From the NCBI RefSeq assembly GCF_900112345.1, contig NZ_FOLB01000014.1, positions 1 to 64,000 on the forward strand: DNA of 64,000 nt. The letters run 5' to 3'. The notes under the pieces were generated by a model that saw only the letters and a program-made list of their open reading frames with translations, had not been told where the DNA came from and did no database searches. This DNA is from Nocardioides terrae (lineage in GTDB: Bacteria > Actinomycetota > Actinomycetes > Propionibacteriales > Nocardioidaceae). Both the position numbers and the translations under genes were made by a program. Positions 42,196-50,236 of the stretch are shown here, in pieces (the first letter of the stretch is position 1; each line of letters starts with the position of its first letter).

Positions 42196-42954
42196 GTGCC
42201 ACCGAAGATCTGGTCCCCCCAGCTGTGGGGCGCCCACCTCCTGGCGCTCGTCCTGCTCGCGGGGACCGTCGGCCTGGGTCTGTGGCAGCTCGGCGTGTGG
42301 CGCGACCACCGCAACGACGCCACCCACGACGCCACGAAGGCGGCGGCCAAGCCGCTGTCCGACGTGATGGGTCCCGACGACCCGTTCCCGGGTCTGATGA
42401 CCGGCCACCCGGTGACGCTCAGCGGAGACTGGGTCCCGAGTGGGACGGTCTATGTGAGCGGCAGGCTCGACCACGGTGTCGACGGCTACTGGGTCGTCAC
42501 GCCGCTCGCCGTCGGCGGTCCGGACCGGCCCGCGATGCCGGTGGTCCGGGGTTGGGTCAAGGACGTCGGGCTGGCGCCAGCGCCGCCCAGCGGCAGCACC
42601 GAGCTGACCGGGTGGCTGCAGCCGCCCGAGGGCTCCAACGACCTCTCCGACGACGACCCGACCGACGACGTCCTGCCGCAGCTGCGGATCGCCGACGTGA
42701 TCCAGCACGTCGACCAGGACCTCTACGGCGGCTACGTCGTCGACCAGCAGCCGGGCGCGGGGCTCGCGCGCGCCGACCTGGCCCAGCTCCCGGAGGCCGG
42801 GACGTTCACCGGCCTGCGCAACTTCCTCTACGGCCTGGAGTGGTGGGTCTTCGCCGGCTTCGTGGTCTACATCTGGTGGCGTCACGTCCGGGACGTCACC
42901 ACGGCGACCCCTGAGAAGGAGCCTCAGGATGACGCCGTACCCTCAGGCACGTGA
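42196..42954 (+). CDS. SURF1 family cytochrome oxidase biogenesis protein
   Basis: 252 aa. Two membrane helices flank an outer domain: LLALVLLAGTVGLGLWQLGVW near the N-terminus and LEWWVFAGFVVYIWWRHV near the C-terminus, the SURF1 pattern. GLWQLGVWRDHR and VVRGWVKD are family blocks. SURF1 aids insertion of haem a into cytochrome aa3 oxidase. GTG start; an in-frame extension continues upstream to a stop but has no start codon or ribosome site. The stop overlaps the DUF3817 GTG. Confidence 0.9.
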   Translation: MPPKIWSPQLWGAHLLALVLLAGTVGLGLWQLGVWRDHRNDATHDATKAAAKPLSDVMGPDDPFPGLMTGHPVTLSGDWVPSGTVYVSGRLDHGVDGYWVVTPLAVGGPDRPAMPVVRGWVKDVGLAPAPPSGSTELTGWLQPPEGSNDLSDDDPTDDVLPQLRIADVIQHVDQDLYGGYVVDQQPGAGLARADLAQLPEAGTFTGLRNFLYGLEWWVFAGFVVYIWWRHVRDVTTATPEKEPQDDAVPSGT

Positions 42955-43292
42955 AGGGCACGCTCAGCTTCTACAAGGTGATCGCGACGGTCGTCGGGAT
43001 CCTCCTCATCGTCCTGGTCCTCATCGGCCTGCCGATGGACCTGTTCGCTGCCGACGGCACGTCGGCGCACGACACCGGACGGTGGATCTCCCAGAACGTG
43101 GGCGTCGCCCACGGCTGGCTCTACATGGTCTACCTGGTGACGACCTTCATCCTGTCCCGCAAGGCCGGCTGGGACATGCCCTTCACGATCGTCACCCTCA
43201 TCTGTGGCACGATCCCGGTCGCCAGCTTCTGGGCAGAGATCCGGGCAATCCGCCGTGTGCAGGCGGAACACCCGGATCTCGTCTCCGCGTAG
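42951..43292 (+). CDS. DUF3817 membrane protein
   Basis: 113 aa with three membrane helices (VIATVVGILLIVLVLIGLPM, VAHGWLYMVYLVTTFILS, MPFTIVTLICGTIPVASFWAE). The HGWLYM/VY block is the family signature. Function unknown. GTG start within the SURF1 stop (GTGA), so the pair is probably cotranscribed; a similar pairing occurs in other actinobacteria. Confidence 0.88.
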   Translation: MKGTLSFYKVIATVVGILLIVLVLIGLPMDLFAADGTSAHDTGRWISQNVGVAHGWLYMVYLVTTFILSRKAGWDMPFTIVTLICGTIPVASFWAEIRAIRRVQAEHPDLVSA

Positions 43293-43295
43293 GCC

Positions 43296-43790
43296 TCAGT
43301 TCGAGCTGTACGGCGGCTTGCTGATCGGCGTGGTCAGGTCGTCGACCGGCTGGTCGGTGTCGAAGGTCTCCGCGGGGTTCTGCGGCGTCGACGGCGGGGC
43401 CGGCGCGGTCCACTGGTCCGAGCCGCCGCCCATGAAGCGGCGCGCGACCACGGCGACCGCCGCGGCGAGGCCGCCGAGCAGGACGAACGTCAGCATCTTG
43501 CGGCCCCGGCGCTTCGGCTTCGGGTGACCGGTCAGCTGGGCCGACTTCGCCTCGGCGTAGTCCTTGGCCTGCGTCGCGCGCTGGGCGGCCATGCTGGCGC
43601 CGGCGGCCACCATCGGCGCCGTCTTCGCGGCGGCGTCGTGCAGTGCGGGCCGGGCGGTGTTCTCCACGAACGGCTTGGCGGTGTTCTCGAGGAACTCGCT
43701 CGTCAGCTCGACCGCGGTCCCCACCGCATCGGTGGTGCGGTCGGCGGCGCGCTCGAGGAGCGTCGTGCTCGAGCTCTTTCGCAGGGTCAT
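43296..43790 (-). CDS. Hypothetical single-pass membrane protein
   Basis: 164 aa, unrecognised. The N-terminal 100 residues are Ala/Thr-rich amphipathic helices (TTLLERAADRTTDAVGTAVE, ATQAKDYAEAKSAQ) that could associate with membranes or coil; a basic stretch PKPKRRGRK precedes one membrane helix (MLTFVLLGGLAAAVAVVA). The C-terminus is Pro/Asp/Thr-rich. Convergent with DUF3817 (3 bp between stops) and divergent from the cyclophilin gene. Confidence 0.75.
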   Translation of the reverse strand: MTLRKSSSTTLLERAADRTTDAVGTAVELTSEFLENTAKPFVENTARPALHDAAAKTAPMVAAGASMAAQRATQAKDYAEAKSAQLTGHPKPKRRGRKMLTFVLLGGLAAAVAVVARRFMGGGSDQWTAPAPPSTPQNPAETFDTDQPVDDLTTPISKPPYSSN

Positions 43791-43880
43791 GGTGGGGGCT
43801 CCTGACGTCGATGGCGTTGCGTGGGCGTGCGAGGATCAACCCGCACTCCGTAGTGGTACCCACATCAGAGAAGGACAGTC

Positions 43881-44390
43881 ATGGCGGACCAGCAGGCCAT
43901 CCTCCACACCAACCGAGGTGACGTCACCGTCAACCTCTTCCCGAACCACGCGCCCGAGACGGTCGCGAACTTCGTCGGCCTCGCCAAGGGCGAGAAGGAC
44001 TACGACGCGGGCAACGGCCGGACCGGCCCGTTCTACGACGGGCTCACCTTCCACCGGGTCATCGAGGGCTTCATGATCCAGGGCGGCTGCCCGCTCGGCA
44101 CCGGCACCGGTGGTCCGGGCTACACGTTCAAGGACGAGCCGCACCCCGAGCTCGTCTTCGACAAGCCCTACCTGCTCGCGATGGCCAACGCCGGCCCGGG
44201 CACCAACGGCTCGCAGTTCTTCGTCACCGTGGGCGCGACGCCGTGGCTGAACTTCAAGCACACGATCTTCGGCGAGGTCGCCGACCAGGCCTCCCGCGAC
44301 GTCGTCGACGCCATCGCGACCACCCCGACCGGTCCTGGCGACCGGCCGCGGGACGCCGTGGTCATCGATTCCGTCGAGATCGTCGGCTGA
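43881..44390 (+). CDS. ppiA: Peptidyl-prolyl cis-trans isomerase (cyclophilin)
   Basis: 169 aa, single domain, no signal peptide. Active-site blocks [13 protein letters not shown] and [20 protein letters not shown] with the conserved Arg, Phe and Trp are intact. Cytoplasmic; corresponds in position to Rv0009. GAAGGA precedes the ATG. Followed 7 bp later by the rhomboid gene, probably the same transcript. Confidence 0.95.
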   Translation: MADQQAILHTNRGDVTVNLFPNHAPETVANFVGLAKGEKDYDAGNGRTGPFYDGLTFHRVIEGFMIQGGCPLGTGTGGPGYTFKDEPHPELVFDKPYLLAMANAGPGTNGSQFFVTVGATPWLNFKHTIFGEVADQASRDVVDAIATTPTGPGDRPRDAVVIDSVEIVG

Positions 44391-44397
44391 CCCAGGC

Positions 44398-45315
44398 GTG
44401 ACCAGCGACCCGACCGGGGTGCCGACCTGCTACCGGCACCCCGGCCGTGAGGCGCACATCCGCTGTCAGCGGTGTGAGCGCCCGATCTGCCCCGACTGCA
44501 TGACGAGCGCATCGGTCGGCTTCCAGTGCCCCGAGTGCCTGAAGGAGGGGTCGCGCTCGCAGCGGCCGCTCCGGACCACGTACGGCGGCCTGCGACCGTC
44601 AGCGCCCGGGTTCGTGACGATGGTGCTCATCGCGATCAACGCCGCGGTGTGGCTGCTCATCAACGTCACCGGTGCGTCCACCAGCCGTCTCGTCGACTGG
44701 TTCGCGCTGCGCTCCGACGGTCGCTGCGACGCGGACCGCGGCGGGTTCTTCCCCAACGCCAGCGAGGGGATCTGCAGCCGGATCGGAGGCCACTGGGTCC
44801 CGGGCGTTGCCGACGGGGCCGTCTGGCAGCTGCTGACCTCGACGTTCACGCACGTCGCGTTCCTGCACCTGTTCTTCAACTGCTTCAGCCTCTACGTGCT
44901 CGGCCCGCAGCTCGAGCACGCCTTCGGCCGCGCCCGGTTCATCGCGCTCTACCTGCTCTCGGGCCTGGCCGGCTCCGCGCTGGTCTACTGGACATCCGAC
45001 GGGCCGGGCGACACCCTCGGCGCGTCCGGAGCGATCTTCGGGCTGATGGCCGCCGTGCTGGTCATCGTCCTGCGCACCCGCATGCAGGCGCAGGGGCTGC
45101 TGCTCTGGGTGGGCCTCAGCTTCGCCTACAGCTTCATCGTCCCGAACATCTCCTGGCAGGGACACCTGGGCGGCTTCATCGGGGGCCTGCTCGTCTCCGC
45201 CGCGATCGTGCTCGCGCCTCGGCCGCGGCGATCGCTGGTGCAGTGGGGCGGGATGGGCCTGGTCGCCGCGGCGATCGTGGTGGCCGTCGTGGCCAGGACG
45301 ATCCAGCTCGGCTGA
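44398..45315 (+). CDS. Rhomboid family intramembrane serine protease
   Basis: 305 aa. An N-terminal Cys/His zinc-binding segment (CYRHPGREAHIRCQRCER and CPDC, then CPEC) is followed by six or seven membrane helices. The catalytic dyad is present: serine in LGASGAIFGLM and histidine in QGHLGGFIGG. A long loop with two cysteines (GRCDADRGGFFPN, GICSR) lies after the first helix. Substrate unknown. GTG start; the gene follows the cyclophilin, the Rv0110-like arrangement of actinobacteria. Ends in a strong hairpin. Confidence 0.93.
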   Translation: MTSDPTGVPTCYRHPGREAHIRCQRCERPICPDCMTSASVGFQCPECLKEGSRSQRPLRTTYGGLRPSAPGFVTMVLIAINAAVWLLINVTGASTSRLVDWFALRSDGRCDADRGGFFPNASEGICSRIGGHWVPGVADGAVWQLLTSTFTHVAFLHLFFNCFSLYVLGPQLEHAFGRARFIALYLLSGLAGSALVYWTSDGPGDTLGASGAIFGLMAAVLVIVLRTRMQAQGLLLWVGLSFAYSFIVPNISWQGHLGGFIGGLLVSAAIVLAPRPRRSLVQWGGMGLVAAAIVVAVVARTIQLG

Positions 45316-45330
45316 TCCGCTCCTACCCAA

Positions 45331-45366
45331 AACAGGGGACCGGCGCTTCGGCGCCGGTCCCCTGTT
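45331..45366 (+). terminator. Terminator after the rhomboid gene
   Basis: AACAGGGGACCGGCGC and GCGCCGGTCCCCTGTT form a perfect 16-bp stem with a stable TTCG loop. Confidence 0.9.
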
Positions 45367-45439
45367 CGTCACGCCTGCTCGACTCGACACCGCGCGGCCT
45401 CCCGGGGTCGCGCGCCAGCTTGGATTTCCACACCTGTGC

Positions 45440-45487
45440 ATAGCCTTGTGGACGAATCACATCGATGTGATTCATCCACAGGGTTAT
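45440..45487. repeat. 48-bp near-perfect palindrome with opposed DnaA-like boxes
   Basis: Centre ATCGAT; arms pair from 45463/45464 outward with one mismatch and two G-T-type pairs over 24 positions. Each arm holds a DnaA-box-like sequence, TGTGGACGA (45447-45455) and TCATCCACA (45472-45480), facing each other; GGTTATCCC follows. The palindrome stands alone between two terminators in a convergent gap, so it is not needed to end transcription. Confidence 0.85.
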
Positions 45488-45523
45488 CCCGAGATGTGTA
45501 GGAACCACCTCCAGAAATGCACA

Positions 45524-45553
45524 GACGCCGCCCCGGTTGCCCGGGGCGGCGTC
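45524..45553 (-). terminator. Terminator after crgA
   Basis: GACGCCGCCCCGG and CCGGGGCGGCGTC, perfect 13-bp stem with TTGC loop, 24 bp past the crgA stop. Confidence 0.88.
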
Positions 45554-45576
45554 GCTAAACGCTGACGGCTGGTCGG

Positions 45577-46026
45577 TCACTCCCATCGGGTGGCGAAGGC
45601 GAACCCGACCGCCATGAAGCCGATGCCGACGAGGAGGTTCTTCTGGCCGAGGTCGTTGAAGACCCAGAGCGGCGAGAGGTCGTCGGAGAAGATGTAGAAG
45701 GTGCAGATCCAGGCGAGGCCGAGCAGGAAGCAGCCGAGCATCCCGACGACCACCCCGCGGCCGCGGCCGAGCGGCGTGGAGGGGTGCGCGGACAGGAGCA
45801 GCCCGAGGAAGAACAGGCCGAAGCCGATCAGGTAGTTCCAGTGGTGCAGGTCCTGCATGAAGGACGGCCCGTGCGGGTGGGGACGCTCGGGCCGGGCCAC
45901 GAGGTAGTAGTAGACGGTCCAGGCGATGCCGACGACCATCAGCACGAGGCAGACGATGAAGCGGGCCGTGAAGACAGGCGCCCGGGTCGGGTCGAGGAAG
46001 TCCTTCGAGGGCTTCAGCTTGGGCAC
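45577..46026 (-). CDS. crgA: Cell division protein CrgA, internally duplicated
   Basis: 149 aa from the GTG at VPKLKPSKDF. Ordinary CrgA is about 85-95 aa with two membrane helices. This one has four (about 21-43, 64-80, 91-113, 130-146) in two similar halves: VVGIAWTVYYYLV ... WNYLIGFGLFFLGLLL and LLGLAWICTFYIF ... NLLVGIGFMAVGFAFATRW. The second half ends with the family ATRW motif, the first does not. CrgA binds FtsZ-ring and elongation proteins (FtsI, Wag31, RodA partners) in mycobacteria. A longer frame starts 45 nt upstream without support. Divergent from DUF881. Confidence 0.85.
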   Translation of the reverse strand: MPKLKPSKDFLDPTRAPVFTARFIVCLVLMVVGIAWTVYYYLVARPERPHPHGPSFMQDLHHWNYLIGFGLFFLGLLLSAHPSTPLGRGRGVVVGMLGCFLLGLAWICTFYIFSDDLSPLWVFNDLGQKNLLVGIGFMAVGFAFATRWE

Positions 46027-46092
46027 GGGGACAGCTCCTGGTTTCCGGTGACGACTGTGGTGCGGGCGCACACCGGCCGTAGCCTAGTCCGC

Positions 46093-46869
46093 ATGACCGA
46101 CCACCCGCACAAAGCCCCGGGACACGCGCCCGCACGGCAGCCGCGACGGATCTCGCCGTGGCGGATCGGGACACCGCTGGTCATCCTCGTGTGCGGAGGG
46201 CTCTTCGTCGTCAGCGCGCAGAACAGCGGCGGGACGGACCTGCGGCCCGGGCGCTACACCGACCTGGCCGCGCTGACCGGCACCGAGAAGCAGCGCGTGG
46301 ACCGGCTCACCGCGCAGGTCGCCGAGACCGACGCCGAGGTCAGCCGGCTCACCCAGCGGGTCGACGACACGACGGTCCGGCGCTACAAGCACCAGGTCGA
46401 CGAGCTGAAGGACCCCGCCGGGCTGGTCGCCCACACCGGTCCGGGGGTCAAGATCACTCTCGCCGACGCCCCCGAGGACAAGCTCGAGCGGGTCGGCGAC
46501 GACGCGGCGAACCTGCTCGTCGTCCACCAGCAGGACGTCCAGGCCGTGGTCAACGCCCTGTGGCGTGGTGGCGCGTCGGCGGTCACCATCCAGGGCCACC
46601 GGGTGGTCAGCACCACCGGCATCAAGTGCTCGGGCAGCACGATCCAGCTCCAGGGCGTGCCGTATCCCCAGCCGTTCGTCATCGAGGCGGTCGGCGACGT
46701 CGACGACCTCGTCGGGTCGCTCGACGCCGACCCCTACGTCACGACCTACCGCGACCAGGCGGCCGACCCGGACATCGCGATCGGATGGGACATGGAGGCT
46801 TCCAGCCACATCACCGCGCCGGCGTACGCCGGACTGCGCGACCTGACCTACGCCCGACCGCTCGACTGA
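46093..46869 (+). CDS. DUF881 family membrane-anchored protein
   Basis: 258 aa. One N-terminal helix (GTPLVILVCGGLFVVSAQ), a coiled coil (about 65-100, QRVDRLTAQVAETDAEVSRL) and the DUF881 domain (GPGVKITLADAP, LLVVHQQDVQAVVNALW, AVTIQGHRVV). The family sits beside crgA in most actinobacteria and resembles division-site proteins of the YlxW type. TAGCCT just before the ATG (GCCTAGTCCGC) suggests a leaderless transcript. The usual sortase and trpG genes do not follow; pknB comes next, convergent. Confidence 0.88.
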   Translation: MTDHPHKAPGHAPARQPRRISPWRIGTPLVILVCGGLFVVSAQNSGGTDLRPGRYTDLAALTGTEKQRVDRLTAQVAETDAEVSRLTQRVDDTTVRRYKHQVDELKDPAGLVAHTGPGVKITLADAPEDKLERVGDDAANLLVVHQQDVQAVVNALWRGGASAVTIQGHRVVSTTGIKCSGSTIQLQGVPYPQPFVIEAVGDVDDLVGSLDADPYVTTYRDQAADPDIAIGWDMEASSHITAPAYAGLRDLTYARPLD

Positions 46870-46916
46870 CTCCCCGGGCCCCTCCCTGGCCCGTCCTTGG
46901 CCCGTCCTCGGGCTCG

Positions 46917-48707
46917 CTACTGGGCCGGCGGCGGGAGCGTCGAGCAGTCCACCTCGCCGGGCTGCAGGGGAATGCCGGGGGTGGGCGTGACGCACGGAAG
47001 GCCGGGCGTGGTCGACGGCGGCGGCGGCGGGGGCTCGTACGTCGACACGAAGATCAGCACCTTCTCACCCTGCTTGCGCGTCTCGCCGGGGGCGGGGAAC
47101 TGGTCCACCACGGTGCCCCTCGGCAGCGTGGTGTTGGGCTCGGGCCGGACCTCCGGGTCGAAGCCGGCGTCACGCAGGATCTGCTCGGCCTCGGCCTGGG
47201 TCTTCTTGCGGACGCCCGGGACCTTCTCGGGGCCGTCGGAGAAGTAGAGCGTGATCGCCTGACCCGCCTGGACCGAGATCCCGGGCTGCGGGTTGGACTC
47301 GAGCACCTTGTTCTTCGTCTCGTCGGACTCGCGCTCCTGGGGCTGGGCGGTGAGACCGGCGGCCTCGAGCGCAGCCTTCGCGTCCTTGAGCTGCATCCCG
47401 ACGATGTTCGGGACGGCGACCTGCGGCTTGCCCGACGACAGGGTGATCTCGACCCCGGCGCCGGGGTCGACGTAGGTGTCGGCTGTCGGCCGCTGGCTCA
47501 CCACGCTGCCGGCCGGGACGGTGTCGCTGTTCTCGTACTCCACGTCGGTGATCGTGAGGCCGGCGTCGCCGATGGCCGCGCGGGCCTGGTCCTCGGTGAG
47601 GCTGACCAGCTTCGGCACCGACACCTGGTCGGGCGCGTCGGGGAAGAGCTTGGGCCACAGCAGCACGGCGGCGGTGATGAGGGCGATCACGATCAGCCCC
47701 GCGACCACGATGAGCCCGGTGCGGGAGCGCCGCTCGTCGTACACCTCCTCCTCGTCGGCGGGGAGCCCGCCGGCGGGGACGGGAGCCCCGACGACGGTGG
47801 TCGACGCTGCGCTCGGCGAGGCGGCCGCCACGGCGGCGGGGGCGACGACCGAGATCGGCCGGCCGTCGAGGTAGCGCTCGATGTCGCTGCGCATCGCGGC
47901 GGCGGACTGGTAGCGGTCCTCGACGCGCTTGGCGAGCGACTTCATCACGATCGCGTCGACCTCGGGGGGCAGCGCGGTGTCGTGGTCGCTCGGCGGCTGG
48001 GCCTGCTCGCGGACGTGCTGGTAGGCGACCGCGACCGGCGAGTCGCCCACGAACGGAGGCCTGCCGGTGAGCAGCTCGTAGAGCAGGCAGCCGGCGCTGT
48101 AGACGTCGGACCTGGAGTCAACCGTCTCGCCACGGGCCTGCTCGGGGGAGAGATACTGCGCGGTCCCGACGACGGCGGCTGTCTGCGTCATCGTCGACTG
48201 GGCGTCGCTGATGGCGCGGGCGATGCCGAAGTCCATCACCTTCACGTCACCGCTCGGGGTGAGCATGACGTTGCCCGGCTTGATGTCGCGGTGGATGATG
48301 CCCGCGCGGTGGCTGTAGTCGAGCGCCGACAGCACGCCCGAGGTGATCTCCAGGGCCCGCTCGGGCAGGATCTTGCGGCCCTCGCGCAGGATGTCGCGCA
48401 GCGTCCGCCCGGCGACGAACTCCATCACGATGTAGGGCTGGTGCACGTTGTCGGGCGTCACCTCCTCGCCGGTGTCGTAGACGGCGACGATCGCGGGGTG
48501 GTTGAGCGAGGCCGAGGACTGCGCCTCCCGGCGGAAGCGGGCCTGGAAGGTGGCGTCGCTGGCGAGGTCGGTGCGCAGCCGTTTGACGGCGACGACCCGG
48601 CCCAGGCGGGTGTCGGTGCCCTTGCGCACCTCCGCCATGCCGCCGCGGCCGAGGAGCTCACCGAGCTCGTAGCGGCCGCCGACGATCGTCGGCTCTGCGT
48701 TGCTCAT
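46917..48707 (-). CDS. pknB: PASTA-domain serine/threonine kinase PknB
   Basis: 596 aa. Hanks-type kinase domain (about 11-275): GRGGMAEVRKG loop, VAVK lysine, HRDIKPGN, DFGIA and the regulatory activation loop GTAQYLSPEQA. One membrane helix (about 327-350) leads to three PASTA repeats (beginning VSVPKLVS, VAVPNIVG, KVPGVRKK), one fewer than mycobacterial PknB, and a Pro-rich tail. It senses wall fragments or lipid II and phosphorylates division and wall proteins. Last gene of the kinase operon; ATGA overlap with pknA. Confidence 0.96.
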   Translation of the reverse strand: MSNAEPTIVGGRYELGELLGRGGMAEVRKGTDTRLGRVVAVKRLRTDLASDATFQARFRREAQSSASLNHPAIVAVYDTGEEVTPDNVHQPYIVMEFVAGRTLRDILREGRKILPERALEITSGVLSALDYSHRAGIIHRDIKPGNVMLTPSGDVKVMDFGIARAISDAQSTMTQTAAVVGTAQYLSPEQARGETVDSRSDVYSAGCLLYELLTGRPPFVGDSPVAVAYQHVREQAQPPSDHDTALPPEVDAIVMKSLAKRVEDRYQSAAAMRSDIERYLDGRPISVVAPAAVAAASPSAASTTVVGAPVPAGGLPADEEEVYDERRSRTGLIVVAGLIVIALITAAVLLWPKLFPDAPDQVSVPKLVSLTEDQARAAIGDAGLTITDVEYENSDTVPAGSVVSQRPTADTYVDPGAGVEITLSSGKPQVAVPNIVGMQLKDAKAALEAAGLTAQPQERESDETKNKVLESNPQPGISVQAGQAITLYFSDGPEKVPGVRKKTQAEAEQILRDAGFDPEVRPEPNTTLPRGTVVDQFPAPGETRKQGEKVLIFVSTYEPPPPPPSTTPGLPCVTPTPGIPLQPGEVDCSTLPPPAQ

Positions 48708-50236
48708 TCCGGGATGTCCTTCCGGGCTGCGGGGCTGTCGGTCGGCTCCGCGGTGGTGGTGCTGGTGTCGGTGGTCTCGGCCGTCTGCGGCGTCGACGCG
48801 GCGGGCGTCGTCGGCTCGGTCGAGGGAGGCTCGGACGTGGGCGTCTCGTCCGGCGTGGGCTCAGGGGTCGGCGTCGACTCCGGCTTCGGTCCGTAGTAGG
48901 CCACGTCCACCGTGTCGCCCTCCTGCAGGCCGGTCGTCGGCGAGACGGCGGTGACCGCGTCGGGCGTCTGGTCACCCGGGTTCCGGACCTCGTGCGATCG
49001 CGGTCGCAGGCCGCGGTCGCGCAGAGCGGCGAGCACGGTGTCGATGTCCCGGCCGATGTAGTCGGCCTCGTCGAGGTCGAACGCCGTCGGCGTCGCAGTC
49101 GCCGTCGGCGACTCCGTGGGGGTCGGGGTGGCCGAGGTCGTCGTGGGCGTCGTCGGGTCGGGGGGCGGTGTCTCGTCGCCACCGCTCATCAGCGCCCAGA
49201 CCACGACGGCGGCCGCGAGCAGGAGCACCACCACGAGCGCAATCAGCCAGGGCTTCGCCCGCCGCTCGTCGTCCTCCTCCTGCTCGTCCGGCTCGGAGGC
49301 GGCTGCCGACGGCACGGCGGAGCCCAGGCCGGTGAGGACCTGGGTGCTGGGTGACGACGGCGGGACCACGACGGGCGGGACCACCTGGGTGGCGTCCTCG
49401 GAACCGGCCGGAGCTGGGGCGCCCCGCAGCGCAGCCGCGAAGGCCGCGGCGTCCGGGAAGCGCTCGGCCGGCTTCTTCGCCAGCGCTCGCATCACGACGG
49501 CGGCGAGGTCCGCGGGCACGTGGTCGGGCAGCGGCGGGACCGGGTCGTTCAGGTGGGCGAGCGCCGTCGCGACGGCGGTGTCCTTCTCGAAGGGCCGGCG
49601 GCCGGCCAGGCACTCGTAGGCGACGACTCCGAGCCCGTAGACGTCGGAGGCGGGCGTCGCGGTCTCCCCTCGCGCCTGCTCGGGGGAGAGGTACTGCGGG
49701 GTGCCCATCACGGCGCCGGTCCCGGTCACGGCGGCGGACGAGAGGGCCCGGGCGATGCCGAAGTCGGTGATCTTGACGGTTCGGTCGGCGGTCACGAGCA
49801 GGTTGGCGGGCTTGACGTCGCGATGCACGATGCCGGCGGCGTGGGCGGCGGCCAGCGCGTCGCCGGCCTGGGCGAGCAGGTCCCGCACCACGTCGGGCCG
49901 CATGCCGACGTCGGTGCGGATCAGCGAGGACAGCGGGCGCCCCTCGACCAGCTCCATGACCAGGAACGGCCGGACCGACCCGTCGTGCAGCATCTGCTCA
50001 CCGACGTCGAACACCGCGGCGATGCCGGGGTGGTGGAGGCTCGCCGCGTGGCGCGCCTCGGCCTCGAAGCGGGTGCGGAACACCGGGTCGCCGGCGTACT
50101 CGGGCTTGAGCAGCTTGATCGCGACCTCACGGCCGAGGAGGTTGTCGCGCGCGCGCCAGACCTCGCCCATGCCGCCGGTGGCGATGCGGCTCTCGAGGAG
50201 GTAGCGACGGGAGTCGTCGGCGTAGATCTCGGTCAC
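48704..50236 (-). CDS. pknA: Serine/threonine protein kinase PknA-like
   Basis: 510 aa. Complete kinase domain (about 12-270): ATGGMGEVWRA, VAIK, HRDVKPAN, DFGIA, GTPQYLSPEQA. A membrane helix (about 340-360, LIALVVVLLLAAAVVVWAL) leads to a single PASTA-like unit (YIGRDIDTVLAALRDRG, TTGLQEGDTVDVAYYG) and a long Thr/Pro/Ser tail, unlike PknA of mycobacteria, which has a short tail. GTG start inside the pbpA stop. Acts with PknB, is probably reversed by PstP, and likely phosphorylates the FHA proteins upstream. Confidence 0.93.
   Translation of the reverse strand: MTEIYADDSRRYLLESRIATGGMGEVWRARDNLLGREVAIKLLKPEYAGDPVFRTRFEAEARHAASLHHPGIAAVFDVGEQMLHDGSVRPFLVMELVEGRPLSSLIRTDVGMRPDVVRDLLAQAGDALAAAHAAGIVHRDVKPANLLVTADRTVKITDFGIARALSSAAVTGTGAVMGTPQYLSPEQARGETATPASDVYGLGVVAYECLAGRRPFEKDTAVATALAHLNDPVPPLPDHVPADLAAVVMRALAKKPAERFPDAAAFAAALRGAPAPAGSEDATQVVPPVVVPPSSPSTQVLTGLGSAVPSAAASEPDEQEEDDERRAKPWLIALVVVLLLAAAVVVWALMSGGDETPPPDPTTPTTTSATPTPTESPTATATPTAFDLDEADYIGRDIDTVLAALRDRGLRPRSHEVRNPGDQTPDAVTAVSPTTGLQEGDTVDVAYYGPKPESTPTPEPTPDETPTSEPPSTEPTTPAASTPQTAETTDTSTTTAEPTDSPAARKDIPE

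Noticed and set aside
45456..45471. CRP/FNR-type site in the 45-kb palindrome
   Set aside because: The core is TCACA-N4-TGTGA, the reverse of the TGTGA-N6-TCACA order needed.
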